A stretch of 64,000 nt of DNA from Planctomycetales bacterium. GTDB taxonomy: Bacteria; Planctomycetota; Planctomycetia; Planctomycetales; Planctomycetaceae. This document shows positions 27,805 to 37,121 of this stretch, piece by piece. The stretch spans positions 21,403 through 85,402 of the forward strand of contig JAPLOA010000083.1 in NCBI GenBank assembly GCA_026400835.1, given 5' to 3'. The position numbers were made by a program, and so were the translations under genes. Each line of letters starts with the position of its first letter. Within the stretch, counting starts at the first letter, position 1. The notes beneath the pieces were generated by a model, which worked only from the letters and a program-made list of their open reading frames with translations, made no database searches and was not told the DNA's origin.

Positions 27805-28720
27805 CACGCTGTCCGAGGGGCTCATTGGCCCCGTTCGGCGCGGTGCGGATCGTTGCCTGAGACGGCTGGGCCGACTCCGGGGGGGCAAGCGCTGATTTAC
27901 GCCGTCGGCCCAGAAAACGGCGTTTTAGGTGACTGGAGCTGAAGCGATTTGCGAAATCGATAAGCCCCGGTACGAACCGCTTGAGTTGGAACAGCAAGTG
28001 AGCCAGAGGCGTGATCAGGACCTGCCGTCGATCTCGTAAAATCGCCTTCAGAGTCACCGAGGCGACTCGTTGGGGCGTCGCACACAGCCATGCTGGAGGG
28101 TTCGGGACTTTTCGTTCGGCGCGGCCTGAAATGCCGTCTTCGTAAAGACGAGTTGTCACTGGGCCCGGACAGATCGCTGTGACTCCAAGACCACGACGAC
28201 CGTACTCAGCTCTCAAGGCTTCCGTGAATCCTATCAAGCCGAACTTGCTCGTGTGGTACGCAGAGAGTCTTCCGCCGGCAACCAGACCGGAGATGCTGCA
28301 CATGTTGACGACATGAGCATCTGGCCGCTGTAGAAGAGCTGGCAGCATTTGTTGAGTAATCTGGATTGGTGCCAGCAGGTTGATCGACATGACCCAGTCC
28401 CATTGGCTCTGCGACATGTTCTCGGTTGGACCGTAGTAGACCACTCCGGCATTATTGATCAACAGATCAATTCCACCGCTGGCTTCCATTGCCGCATTGA
28501 CGACGGCCGGGATTGCCTTGCTATCCGAAAGATCGCACTGACGAGTCCAAACGCGAACTCGAGTAGATGCCAGTTCCTGTTCCAGGCTTCCCAGGCCAGC
28601 CTCATTGACGTCGACAAGGTACAAGTGACAGCCCTCGACCGCGAGTGCTGTTGCGAGTGCTCGTCCAATGCCCGAGGCGGCTCCCGTGATGAACGCGTTG
28701 CGATCTTTAACTGACTTCAT
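27797..28720 (-). CDS. short-chain dehydrogenase/reductase
   Basis: 307 residues with the classical SDR pattern: TGAASGIGRALA for NAD(P) binding, NNAGVVYYG, CSISG with the catalytic Ser, and YHTSKFG with the Tyr/Lys pair, then CPGPVTTRLY. The C-terminal ~60 residues are basic and end in Ala/Pro. VDVNEAG after the second strand (Asp) suggests NAD preference. The substrate cannot be inferred; similar long-chain SDRs act on lipids or sugars. It is a single gene with 266 bases to the thioredoxin-like gene upstream on the same strand. Confidence 0.88.
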   Translation of the reverse strand: MKSVKDRNAFITGAASGIGRALATALAVEGCHLYLVDVNEAGLGSLEQELASTRVRVWTRQCDLSDSKAIPAVVNAAMEASGGIDLLINNAGVVYYGPTENMSQSQWDWVMSINLLAPIQITQQMLPALLQRPDAHVVNMCSISGLVAGGRLSAYHTSKFGLIGFTEALRAEYGRRGLGVTAICPGPVTTRLYEDGISGRAERKVPNPPAWLCATPQRVASVTLKAILRDRRQVLITPLAHLLFQLKRFVPGLIDFANRFSSSHLKRRFLGRRRKSALAPPESAQPSQATIRTAPNGANEPLGQRAA

Positions 28721-28991
28721 GGCATCTTCCCTGATGAAAGCTGTATCGCCTTTCCTGCGGCGACAATCCTGATGTTATCTGTTTCGTGCGAACTTCTGTC
28801 TCCAGGGTGGCATTGAACCTGAAGAGACTGTGCAAATTTTTTTCCCCGGACTCTCTGTCGACTCATGCTCGCCATATTTCAGTGCCATCTCCAAAGTTCC
28901 AGACACCGTTTTCCATACGCTGTTGAAGGCAACGAATCACAAAAAGTCTGCCAAAAGCCTGAGAGTGATTAATTGGGATTCAACCAAAAGA

Positions 28992-29639
28992 TCACTGTTT
29001 TCGAGAACGCTTAAAGGGAATGGCACATCCTCGAGCTGGCACTCGTTGAGTCACAGGAAGCTCATTCTTCAATGCTGCCTCGATTGCCTGTTCAACGTAT
29101 CTTTCTGTCACCTGCGAAGCATCTGTCCTGTCATCCATCGCTCCAACAAAAACAACTTTACGTTCCCCGTTCAGGACAAAAAACTCCGGCGTGAAATTAG
29201 CCCGATAAGTGTTCGCAACTTGTTGTGTTTCATCAATCAGATAGGCAAATGAAAACTTCTTTTCCACTGCCCGCTGCTTCATCTTGTCCAATTGTTCTGA
29301 TGGCTTCTTATTCGCATTGATCGCAACAAGGACGACTCCCTGCGGATGTTCCGCATATTTCTTTTGAAGTTCAATCATCCTGTCTTCATAATCAACCGCG
29401 TAAGGGCATGAGTTGCAGGTGAAGCACACGATCACGACTTGCTTGTCTTTCAGATCCGCCAATGAATGTGTCTTGTCATCAGTCCCCTTGAGATCTTTCC
29501 ACTCCGGTGCCGCATCACCAATCCTGAGTTCCGTGGGAGATTCTTCCTGCGCAATGGCAGTTGAAACACAGCATAAAAGACCAGCAAAAAATGCCACTCC
29601 GATCTTCAGGGTCGCGTGTGTTACTTCAGAACTCATCAA
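28992..29639 (-). CDS. exported thioredoxin-fold (AhpC/TSA-redoxin-like) protein
   Basis: 215 residues. The N-terminus (ATLKIGVAFFAGLLCCVSTAIA) is a signal peptide. The core has LRIGDAAPEWKDLKGTDDKT, VVIVCFTCNSCPYAVDYEDR with a CNSC active-site pair, VVLVAINANKKPSEQL, and the cis-Pro region NFTPEFFVLN. This is the planctomycete redoxin type often linked to secreted or periplasmic redox steps. The last 20 residues are basic. Divergent from the SH3 protein across 680 bases. Confidence 0.85.
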   Translation of the reverse strand: MMSSEVTHATLKIGVAFFAGLLCCVSTAIAQEESPTELRIGDAAPEWKDLKGTDDKTHSLADLKDKQVVIVCFTCNSCPYAVDYEDRMIELQKKYAEHPQGVVLVAINANKKPSEQLDKMKQRAVEKKFSFAYLIDETQQVANTYRANFTPEFFVLNGERKVVFVGAMDDRTDASQVTERYVEQAIEAALKNELPVTQRVPARGCAIPFKRSRKQ

Positions 29640-30322
29640 TTCAATCTCCGTGTGCGTGTCATCGACTTCATTCCGGGGTTGCTCCAGTGGCTGATAAAGA
29701 GGCCTCCAAAAACTGGCAGTCGCATTTCAGAAAGCCTGAGAATCATGTCAGCCGTCACGGCTTCAGGATCTTCAACCCAAAGCCCGCTCATCATGCCATC
29801 CACGGTCCGTTGGGGTTGTTCTGGCGAAACCGGCGTCGTTGTAAGCCATCGCTCACGATTGCCTGCTCCCGGATTCTGCTGGACCGGCCTCCCAAAATCA
29901 ATGCTCGTTTTCGTTCCGGATATCTTCCGGAAAGCCCACTTGAGTCAACTTCGAAGTTTTATTAAGCCTGACGAAGTTTCATTCTGGAATAAAGCGTCCT
30001 GCGGCAAAACCTGCGTTCGCCAATCATGGTTTAGCCAGTGTTTCTTGCGGAATGGACGACATCAACAAGCGAGCCAAGTGGAAGTTATCCGGGTCTTCCG
30101 GTCATCAGAGACGGTTCTCCGATGAATTACGAAGTCGAATCATTCCTCCCAGTTTGCCTGGTCGGTTTTTTCTTCAAACGGCAGAGTTTGCCGGACTGTT
30201 ACTTAAATCGCAGGGATTGCCGAATCATGTCTGAATTCAAAACGCGACTTGATCTTTCGAGTGAAACTGATTTCCCTGAAGTTATTACTGTTCATTGCCA
30301 ACCCCTTCACGGAGGCACCGCC
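29640..30322. other. intergenic, no gene recognised
   Basis: About 680 bases between the divergent thioredoxin-like and SH3 genes. Open frames are present but have the composition of chance frames. GGAGGC at 30311-30316 is the ribosome site of the following gene. No repeat or stable hairpin noticed. Confidence 0.4.
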
Positions 30323-31765
30323 ATGTTGCGTGCATTCGCCACGGTTGTCCTGTACCCCATTACCCTGGTCTGTTGTGCTCTTGTGTCTGCCAATGCAGAC
30401 GCACAGAGCACTGATTTTCCATATGAAGCGAGGGTCGTCGCGGAAGAGACGTATGCCCGAAGCGGTGCCGGGGAAGCTTATTACCCGACTCAGCGACTTC
30501 CGCGCGAATCGACAGTGATTGTCCATCGCCATGATCCGGGTGGATGGTATTCCATCGAGCCGCCAAGCGGCAGCTTCAGTTGGATTCCCGAACGCTTTGT
30601 GAAACGGTTGAGTGACTCCGAAGGTGAAGTTACGGAAGAGAACGTGGCTGCCTGGGTGGGCAGTGAATTCGGTGACGAGACATCCGTCTTTCAGCGCCGA
30701 ATGAAAGCTGGTGAGAAGGTTACGATCATTGGTCAGAAGCAGCTTGATACGACCAGCGGTCTTCAGTCGATGTTGAAGGTTGCTCCTCCGACAAGAGAAC
30801 GCCGCTGGATTCCCGGTGCAGCAGTCGTCCCAGTGGATGAGAACCTGCGACGAAAGCAGAATGCCGATCCCTACAAAGTGCCCGGCAACGCCAGGCTTCA
30901 GGATGGTGCGATCGTCACTCCCGGTCAGGCGAAGGAGCGCACGGCGATGACTGGTGGAGGAGTTGTCGACGTTCCATTGCCCGGGCCCAGTTCACAGTTG
31001 CAGAACCTGAAGTCGTTGCGTCAGGAGCAGCAGCAACTTGCAGAGATTGATAGACGATTTCGTGAAATGATTCTGCAGGATGCATCACGATGGGATCTGG
31101 ACTCAATCGAGAACCAGTATCGCAGTCTTCAGACCGCAACAACTCACAAGCCAATCTCCGGTCAGATCGACATGCGATACCCCGCGATTGAACGCTATCG
31201 GCGTCGTCTCGTTTCTCTGACGGAAATCAAAGATGTCACAACACAAACCGAGATGCGTGATGCTCAGTTGCTGGCACGTCATTCTCAGAATGGTTTTGGC
31301 TTATTGAACTCTGCCGTTGCCAGCATCGGGCCTGAGTCTACGGCTCCTCAGGGCGAGCCGATGGAGTTGGCAGCCGCGTTTGATTCGTTTCTGAATCGTG
31401 ATGTTTCGAATATCGCCGCCAATACACAGCCAGTGCCTGCCGTCACGTCGATGACACCAGAATCTCTCCTGACGAGCGAGAACCCGCCAGCGGCGTCGTC
31501 AGGTGTGATCACTCCCGGTAGTCCACAGAATCGCTTTGTCGGCGCGGGGATCGTTCAGAAAGTCGGGGATAGCGAACCCGGGGCTGGTTATGTGCTGATG
31601 GCACCTTCAGGGAAGATCCTCGCGGATCTGAAGCCGACGGGCAATGTTCGACTTGAGGATTTTGTCGGACAGCAGGTCGGCGTTCAGGGCAGTCGCTGGT
31701 CAGAAAAAGAAAAACGCGACATCATCGAAGTCAGCGCCCTGGAGTCTGTGAGAATTCGACAGTAG
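30323..31765 (+). CDS. exported SH3-domain protein
   Basis: 480 residues from ATG 30323, chosen because GGAGG lies 7 bases upstream and the product starts with a signal peptide (MLRAFATVVLYPITLVCCAL, cleaved near NADAQ). The frame is open further upstream but without these signs. Residues ~30-95 fit a bacterial SH3 domain (ARVVAEETYARSGAGEAYYP, GGWYSIEPPSGSFSWIP), followed by a second SH3-like part (~115-185). A helical Gln/Arg/Glu region follows (LQNLKSLRQEQQQLAEIDRR), and the C-terminus has a short beta domain (GYVLMAPSGKILADLKPTG). Such proteins usually bind the cell envelope; the exact role is unknown. Confidence 0.8.
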   Translation: MLRAFATVVLYPITLVCCALVSANADAQSTDFPYEARVVAEETYARSGAGEAYYPTQRLPRESTVIVHRHDPGGWYSIEPPSGSFSWIPERFVKRLSDSEGEVTEENVAAWVGSEFGDETSVFQRRMKAGEKVTIIGQKQLDTTSGLQSMLKVAPPTRERRWIPGAAVVPVDENLRRKQNADPYKVPGNARLQDGAIVTPGQAKERTAMTGGGVVDVPLPGPSSQLQNLKSLRQEQQQLAEIDRRFREMILQDASRWDLDSIENQYRSLQTATTHKPISGQIDMRYPAIERYRRRLVSLTEIKDVTTQTEMRDAQLLARHSQNGFGLLNSAVASIGPESTAPQGEPMELAAAFDSFLNRDVSNIAANTQPVPAVTSMTPESLLTSENPPAASSGVITPGSPQNRFVGAGIVQKVGDSEPGAGYVLMAPSGKILADLKPTGNVRLEDFVGQQVGVQGSRWSEKEKRDIIEVSALESVRIRQ

Positions 31766-31789
31766 CAATCGCCATGCTCTTTGACTCAA

Positions 31790-31826
31790 TTCACGGCCTC
31801 CTCGAACTCCTCGAGCCTGCCGTGAA
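31790..31826. terminator. hairpin between convergent genes
   Basis: Perfect 8-base stem 31790-31797 with 31819-31826, with a further internal CTCGA...TCGAG pairing in the loop, 25 bases after the SH3 gene. It faces the end of the glycosyltransferase gene; no T-run. Confidence 0.4.
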
Positions 31827-32015
31827 AGTCATTTGCGAATGCACCCGGGACCGGCTTGCGTTCCGAAGCATTCAGGTGGAATGTCAGTTCCTGCAACTTG
31901 ACTCATGCGGGCTGATGGTTTGACCCGAAGTGTCGATTTCAACCGGTATTGTTATTCAAGCGAGAATAGAAAGCCGACTGAAGCGTGCACTAAAAGTGCG
32001 ACGGCCCAAAGATCA

Positions 32016-33173
32016 TCACCCCGCAGGAGCATCTCCGATGTCCTTGCTGAGAACCTGCAGGAAATTCGGTTCCGAATGAAGATCGACAAACTGCTGATGC
32101 AAAGGCGATGGAGCCCATGTCTTAGCTTCCTTCGAAGATTCATCGATGGCAGTTGCAAGCTCGTGCTCATTACCGGAATCACAAACTGAACCCAGTTGGT
32201 AGCGTTTCGTCATTTCTCCGATCCAGCCGTAAGAATCACCGAGAACCGGTCTGTTTGCAGCGGCTGCCCTGATAACGGTACTTGAGGACCCGATGTGCCG
32301 CCGAAACGGAACGCACACAAAATCACACGCTTCAAAATATGTCGGTAGTTCTGAGTTATCAATAAACTTATCCAGAGCAACGATTCTGTTCGAGTCGGCC
32401 GTTTGCCCGTGGATTCGATTTCTAATCGTGGCTGAGAATTTCCCAGCCAGCAATAACTTCCATTGAGCTGATAAGCCGGCAGCGTTAAACGCATCAATCA
32501 GTCGGTCTGCGCCCTTTCGCTCATCGATCGCACCAAAGAGCCCGATATAGCTGAATCCAGTCGGCAATTTCAGTGCATTCACAGCATCGAGACAGCTCAA
32601 CATCTGCCCTTGAGGAACAGGGTCCGGCAGGAAGACACTTTTCCTGGCCAAAACATCGCAATGCTTCTTTACAAATTCGTATGCGATTGCATCAATCCAA
32701 TAGACCCTGTGAATGACATTGGAGCTTAACGCCCGAAGAGTTATCAGATTCTGCAACCTTCTCCGAACGCCACTTTGCTCATATGCGAATGTGCCACGCA
32801 TTTTCAGTACAGACACTCGTGCCCGGATTGAAGATCGCCTTAGCGACAGGGCTTCGAAAAGTGCCACGCACTCAGCAAGTCCTCCATCTGCGTAAGGAAT
32901 CAACACATCCGAATACGCCCCGCTTCGGATCTGGCTGCACAACCACGAGAGCACTCCAAACCTGCCCCTGCCATCAATGGTGACCTGTCTGACGTTGTCT
33001 GCAATTGCAGCCAGATGCCCATTAAACTCGGGGGTCTTGTTCACATCCGCCGGGAGCGCAAGCGTAACGTTGGCACCAGAAAACTGAGCGGCCATTGCGA
33101 ATAGCCTGACATAGTTAAGCCTATGGCCTCCTGAGTTGGGCTCAAAGATTAAAATGTTCCTGTTGCTTCCCAC
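32016..33173 (-). CDS. glycosyltransferase family 4-like (GT-B fold)
   Basis: 385 residues from GTG 33173, supported by GGAGAGG seven bases upstream; ATG 33224 would add 17 atypical residues. The N-terminal domain starts NILIFEPNSGGHRLNYVRLF, and the C-terminal donor domain has SYIGLFGAIDERKGADRLID, LLLAGKFS, the EACDFVCVPF and SSSTVIRAAAANRPVLG nucleotide-sugar binding part. It probably adds a sugar to a surface glycan. It is the last of four minus-strand genes that also encode a flippase and two FkbM methyltransferases. Confidence 0.82.
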   Translation of the reverse strand: MGSNRNILIFEPNSGGHRLNYVRLFAMAAQFSGANVTLALPADVNKTPEFNGHLAAIADNVRQVTIDGRGRFGVLSWLCSQIRSGAYSDVLIPYADGGLAECVALFEALSLRRSSIRARVSVLKMRGTFAYEQSGVRRRLQNLITLRALSSNVIHRVYWIDAIAYEFVKKHCDVLARKSVFLPDPVPQGQMLSCLDAVNALKLPTGFSYIGLFGAIDERKGADRLIDAFNAAGLSAQWKLLLAGKFSATIRNRIHGQTADSNRIVALDKFIDNSELPTYFEACDFVCVPFRRHIGSSSTVIRAAAANRPVLGDSYGWIGEMTKRYQLGSVCDSGNEHELATAIDESSKEAKTWAPSPLHQQFVDLHSEPNFLQVLSKDIGDAPAG

Positions 33174-33559
33174 GCAGACACCTCTCCAATACCTGAGCCT
33201 CGCCGGACCGACCGCGGACGCCATCGTAGCCGTGGCAACCTTTGGATTTTCTGAACTGACCCGACCAGGACGTTATCTCCGAGAAACTGATCATAGCCTT
33301 CATTCTGAAACCGAAGCATCCGAGTTTCACGCCGATGTACCCAGGACGACAAACGCAATTCTTTAGATGAGCACCCTCGACACATCTGACGGAAAGACGT
33401 CAACGGCGGAAATTCCTCTAATGCAACCTGAACTCATAACCAACTCCGGGGTTTATCGAGAACTGCTTACAGGGAAAGTGTCGCAGCGTCAATCGTCTTC
33501 AGTTGAAGTGGTTTAGGTTCATCACCAGGTGCTGAACTGCAATCATCGCTATTCAGCAT
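33174..33559. other. intergenic, no gene recognised
   Basis: About 390 bases between the glycosyltransferase and flippase genes of the glycan cluster. Open frames antisense to the cluster are short and unconvincing. Confidence 0.4.
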
Positions 33560-34906
33560 TCACGAAGTGTGAGTCACCAGTTTCTCTCGAACTCCGGAGT
33601 TAAGCAAAACGACAAAAGGAATGATGGTCAAGGCAAATGCGAGACCGGCCGCAGCGCAGAAGAAGTTGACCTCGAAGCCGTTGCAGGCCAGAAATGCGGC
33701 GACGGTAACAGTTCCAATTGATCTCGCAAACAGGAGCAATGAAACGACCCTCGTTTTGCCTAACGCAAGATTGACTGAATAAAGAAAGTTCTCAAGCGAG
33801 ATTGCAGTTAAGTACACCATGGAGGCGGCCAACTGGTATTTCTCAGGGGGGGCTAACTTAGGAACAATTAACCGCAACACGGGATCGCCAAAGAAAAATG
33901 CAGCTGTAGTAACGAACGCGCCAAACACCATCAAACTGAGAGTACCACCAAACATGTAGATTCGGACCCAACGGTGCGACCCCTCAGCCAGCGCATGAAA
34001 GAATGCAGCGCAAAGAGGCGAGATGATGATGCTCGCGACGGAGAACAGGCCCAGCACCAGGGACATCAATAAAGCAAAGCGAGAGATCTGATCAGCTTCA
34101 CCAAACCTGGAAAGCAACAGTAGTGGCGCCTGGTTGCAAAGATAGGCCGATATTCCGCCAACGAAGGTAAAGACAAGAGTTTCGGAGCGGAGCGATGAAT
34201 ACAGATCAGGATCAGCCTCGGTAGGCTTTACGCAGAGCGAGCTATTGTGAGCAAGAAACAAAAGCAAATTCAACACCTGCACGGTGAAGGGAACGGCAGC
34301 CACAATCGCAGCAACGACCAGATAGTTGGGCAGGCGTGGCAGGAGCGCGACGAGCAAGAGCATCGATATCAGTTTTGCAACAATCTCCCTGATGCTGGAT
34401 CGGTGCGATTCCAGCAGTGCTGACTGGAGCAGATCTGTCGTGCCAAGGGAAATCGAGAACAGTCCGCAAAATGCCAACAAGACGATTGGGGTTCTGTCGA
34501 CGCTGTTTTCATTCACCCCCGGAATCAATCGTCCAAGACTCTCGTTGTAGATAACAATCAGAAAGACGAGAAAGAGAATCGTGGCCCACAGCGCTGAGGA
34601 TCCGAGCGAAAAGCGAAGCAGAGAACGCTGGGAGTTAAGATCGCCCTTAACCACAGCCCGCGAAAAGACAGCGATCAGCGAAGGCCCGAACCTGATCATG
34701 AAAACTGCAGGAAGAGCCGCGATCGCGGAAAGCGCCGCGAACTTACCGATACCACCACTCCCAAAAATAGAGACACAGGTTGCGGCCAACTGCAACTGGA
34801 AAACAACACTCAACGCGCGATGCAGGAACGCCGCAGCTATTGCAAGAAAAGTTCTCTTATTCCTCTGTGAACCGAAGTTCTTTCGCACGCCCCCCCCATT
34901 CGTCAC
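33560..34906 (-). CDS. polysaccharide/O-antigen flippase-like membrane protein (Wzx/MATE type)
   Basis: 448 residues, from GTG 34906. It has about 12 hydrophobic segments spread evenly along the chain, and the starts of segments are consistent with the MOP/polysaccharide-transport superfamily (FLAIAAAFLHRALSVVFQLQ; IGKFAALSAIAALPAVFMI; SLVLGLFSVASIIISPLCAA). Wzx proteins move undecaprenyl-linked repeat units across the inner membrane. A run of eight G occupies codons 4-6, and an ATG in a different frame lies immediately before it, so the coding start is uncertain and slippage could switch expression. Confidence 0.8.
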   Translation of the reverse strand: MTNGGGVRKNFGSQRNKRTFLAIAAAFLHRALSVVFQLQLAATCVSIFGSGGIGKFAALSAIAALPAVFMIRFGPSLIAVFSRAVVKGDLNSQRSLLRFSLGSSALWATILFLVFLIVIYNESLGRLIPGVNENSVDRTPIVLLAFCGLFSISLGTTDLLQSALLESHRSSIREIVAKLISMLLLVALLPRLPNYLVVAAIVAAVPFTVQVLNLLLFLAHNSSLCVKPTEADPDLYSSLRSETLVFTFVGGISAYLCNQAPLLLLSRFGEADQISRFALLMSLVLGLFSVASIIISPLCAAFFHALAEGSHRWVRIYMFGGTLSLMVFGAFVTTAAFFFGDPVLRLIVPKLAPPEKYQLAASMVYLTAISLENFLYSVNLALGKTRVVSLLLFARSIGTVTVAAFLACNGFEVNFFCAAAGLAFALTIIPFVVLLNSGVREKLVTHTS

Positions 34907-35202
34907 CTCAATTGCATTGGAATCGGCCCCCGGAAAATCTGGTAAACGAGATTCACGATCACCAGCGTATCCGGGTCAATTGCTAAGTCTCTATCCTGAG
35001 CCGCATCATTGCCGTTCATCTCTGAATCGACGCAACTATGCCCCCTGCCTTACACGCATCGTCACCAACGATACATCAACATGCGCTACCGCAGGCGAAA
35101 AACTGGTGCCGCAATACAGCAGGCCATGGACATCGCTGAAATGCCGATACTGAAGTTACTCAAGCCTGATCATAGCTCTCCATCGGAAAACATGATCCTG
35201 CT
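34907..35202. other. intergenic, no gene recognised
   Basis: About 300 bases between the flippase and the first FkbM gene. Nothing recognised. Confidence 0.35.
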
Positions 35203-36078
35203 CTACCGGTTTGGGACGGCCAGAATGTCTCCATAGGCTCGTGAGCCTGCCGGAGATGAGCTGTGGAAGGGGTCACATACTGAGTACCCCATCGCCTTCA
35301 ACTCCGCGACGATGGATTCCGCTTTAAATCCTTTTGCTGCAAGAAGCTCTCGCGAGAACTCAGCAAACACAACTGGCCGGAACGACTTGAGTGTCTCCGT
35401 CGCACCTTTAAGCACAAGGCCTTCCGCGCCCTCGACATCAATCTTGATCAGGCCCGGATTTAGCCCATGCTCACGCACCAGTTGATCGATGGTTGAAACA
35501 TTGACTGGTATTCTTGTGCGATTTTGATCGTTCCTGACGGAGTAATGACTAATCCCACCCAGTGAAGAAAACTCTTCACGATCTTCAATAAACTCAATGT
35601 CTAAAACGCCAGCCTTGTCGGCGAGGGCACCGTTAAAGACGATGACCTTCTGATTCAAGTTGTTACGCGCCACATTCGCGACCAGTCGCCTGTGTGCTCC
35701 TGGCGTTGGTTCGACAGATAACACTCGACCCGATTGAAGATAGGTCGCGAGCAGGCATGTGAAGAAGCCAATATTTGCCCCCACATCGATTGCATCTTTG
35801 TCCGGAGACACGTGCTCTCTCAGGATCTTGATGGCTTCCGGTTCGTACTCGCCAGTCTCGACTAATCTCGCGAAAAGATGCGACGCCACTGGTACTTGAA
35901 ACACACCACCGAATGACGGCACGTTCAACACTGGATCATTCACGATCAATCGCTTCATGTTCACCCATTCATGTGATCTGAATGAGTTTTTGCGACCAAA
36001 AGTCTGCATCGCATAAATCCAGAGGGGGCGTAAACGACTCCCGAATCGCGATTGTTTAAGAGTCTCCAGCATCAGCAT
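35203..36078 (-). CDS. FkbM-family methyltransferase
   Basis: 291 residues. SAM-binding motif I is AIDVGANIGFFTCLLATYL, followed by RVLSVEPTPGAHRRLVANV and the FkbM signature LIKIDVEGAEGLVLKGATE near the end. These enzymes O-methylate sugars in lipids, glycans and antibiotics. Situated in the glycan cluster, it probably methylates a surface sugar. The first 60 residues are basic/aromatic and poorly conserved. Confidence 0.88.
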   Translation of the reverse strand: MLMLETLKQSRFGSRLRPLWIYAMQTFGRKNSFRSHEWVNMKRLIVNDPVLNVPSFGGVFQVPVASHLFARLVETGEYEPEAIKILREHVSPDKDAIDVGANIGFFTCLLATYLQSGRVLSVEPTPGAHRRLVANVARNNLNQKVIVFNGALADKAGVLDIEFIEDREEFSSLGGISHYSVRNDQNRTRIPVNVSTIDQLVREHGLNPGLIKIDVEGAEGLVLKGATETLKSFRPVVFAEFSRELLAAKGFKAESIVAELKAMGYSVCDPFHSSSPAGSRAYGDILAVPNR

Positions 36079-36416
36079 TCCTTTTCATACCCAAACGAAC
36101 AGCAATCTACGCGTCTGACCAGTAGCCGCCGTGTAGACTTCGCGTTTTACTTTGTCGCTTTGTGGATTGGATGCACGGGGCTGAGTCAACCGTATGCAGG
36201 TTCAATCACGACCACTTGGCGGTCTGGCTGAAGTTTATCAGCGGTAATGGCTATTGTCACCCGGAATTCATGGCTTGAGTTGCTTCGATCGTGACGATGG
36301 CTGCGGATGTTTCGGGACAGTAATCAGCTTTCATGCGAGAAAAACAATGTCCGTCCGTTGTCCTTCAGAAATACCAGCAAGTTCAACAACACTCCGGTAT
36401 ACAAATGGAACGGCAA
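36079..36416. other. intergenic, no gene recognised
   Basis: About 340 bases between the two FkbM genes. Nothing recognised. Confidence 0.35.
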
Positions 36417-37121
36417 CTACAGCAGATCACTTCTGACAAAGATGACGTCAGCCTGGTAAAGCTGGAAGCTTGGCTTGGCTGTATACCCATTGATAATCCA
36501 GATCGGCACGAATGATCTCGATCGAAGGTAGGCAATCAGATCTTCAATGAGAGATTCTCCCATGTATTGGGGGACAAGCGAAGCTTCAAGCTGAATCAGC
36601 TTGATCTCGCTGAGCCGAGTTCCGGCTCCCTCTAACACCTGCATCTCAAAGCCCTGAGTGTCAATTTTAAGACAAACGTTGTCGGAAGAGGCACACAACT
36701 CGCTGTAGATGCTGTCCAGTCGAACGATGGTCACGGTCTCTTGCCCAACCGTCGTCAGATCGATCGCGTGTTCAATGGCTGAGAGTTTTCTGAATGAACT
36801 GGCGGCCGAATGCGTGGATACGTTTATTGTGTCGGTGGCAGGAGCGGAGCCAAGGGCATAGTTATGCACCTTCCACTTTCCCGCACCATGCTGATTTGCC
36901 TTCAATCGCAGTTTCTCACTTGCGCTCCCAAGCGGCTCGAATGATTCGATTCTTCCTCTATAGCCGAGGGACCGTATGTGCATGGCATACTGCCCAACGT
37001 TAGCCCCCACGTCCAATACACAGTCGATTTTAAAAGTGTCAAGATAATGCTTTAGAGGATATCGAATGAAGTCCCTGCCCTGCCGCTGCAGCGCATCCCG
37101 AATCAAGCTGAAGAGGAACAC
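36417..37121 (-). CDS. second FkbM-family methyltransferase
   Basis: 234 residues with CVLDVGANVGQYAMHIRSLG, RIESFEPLGSASEKL and CLKIDTQGFEMQVLEGAG, the same three motifs as the gene 340 bases downstream, but otherwise the two are clearly diverged. First gene of the minus-strand glycan cluster. Together the two enzymes suggest a surface glycan with two different methylation steps. Confidence 0.88.
   Translation of the reverse strand: MFLFSLIRDALQRQGRDFIRYPLKHYLDTFKIDCVLDVGANVGQYAMHIRSLGYRGRIESFEPLGSASEKLRLKANQHGAGKWKVHNYALGSAPATDTINVSTHSAASSFRKLSAIEHAIDLTTVGQETVTIVRLDSIYSELCASSDNVCLKIDTQGFEMQVLEGAGTRLSEIKLIQLEASLVPQYMGESLIEDLIAYLRSRSFVPIWIINGYTAKPSFQLYQADVIFVRSDLL

Noticed and set aside
29616..30125. 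169-codon plus-strand frame in the gap between the thioredoxin-like and SH3 genes
   Set aside because: No domain, overlaps the 5' end of the divergent gene, Ser/Arg/Cys-rich chance composition.
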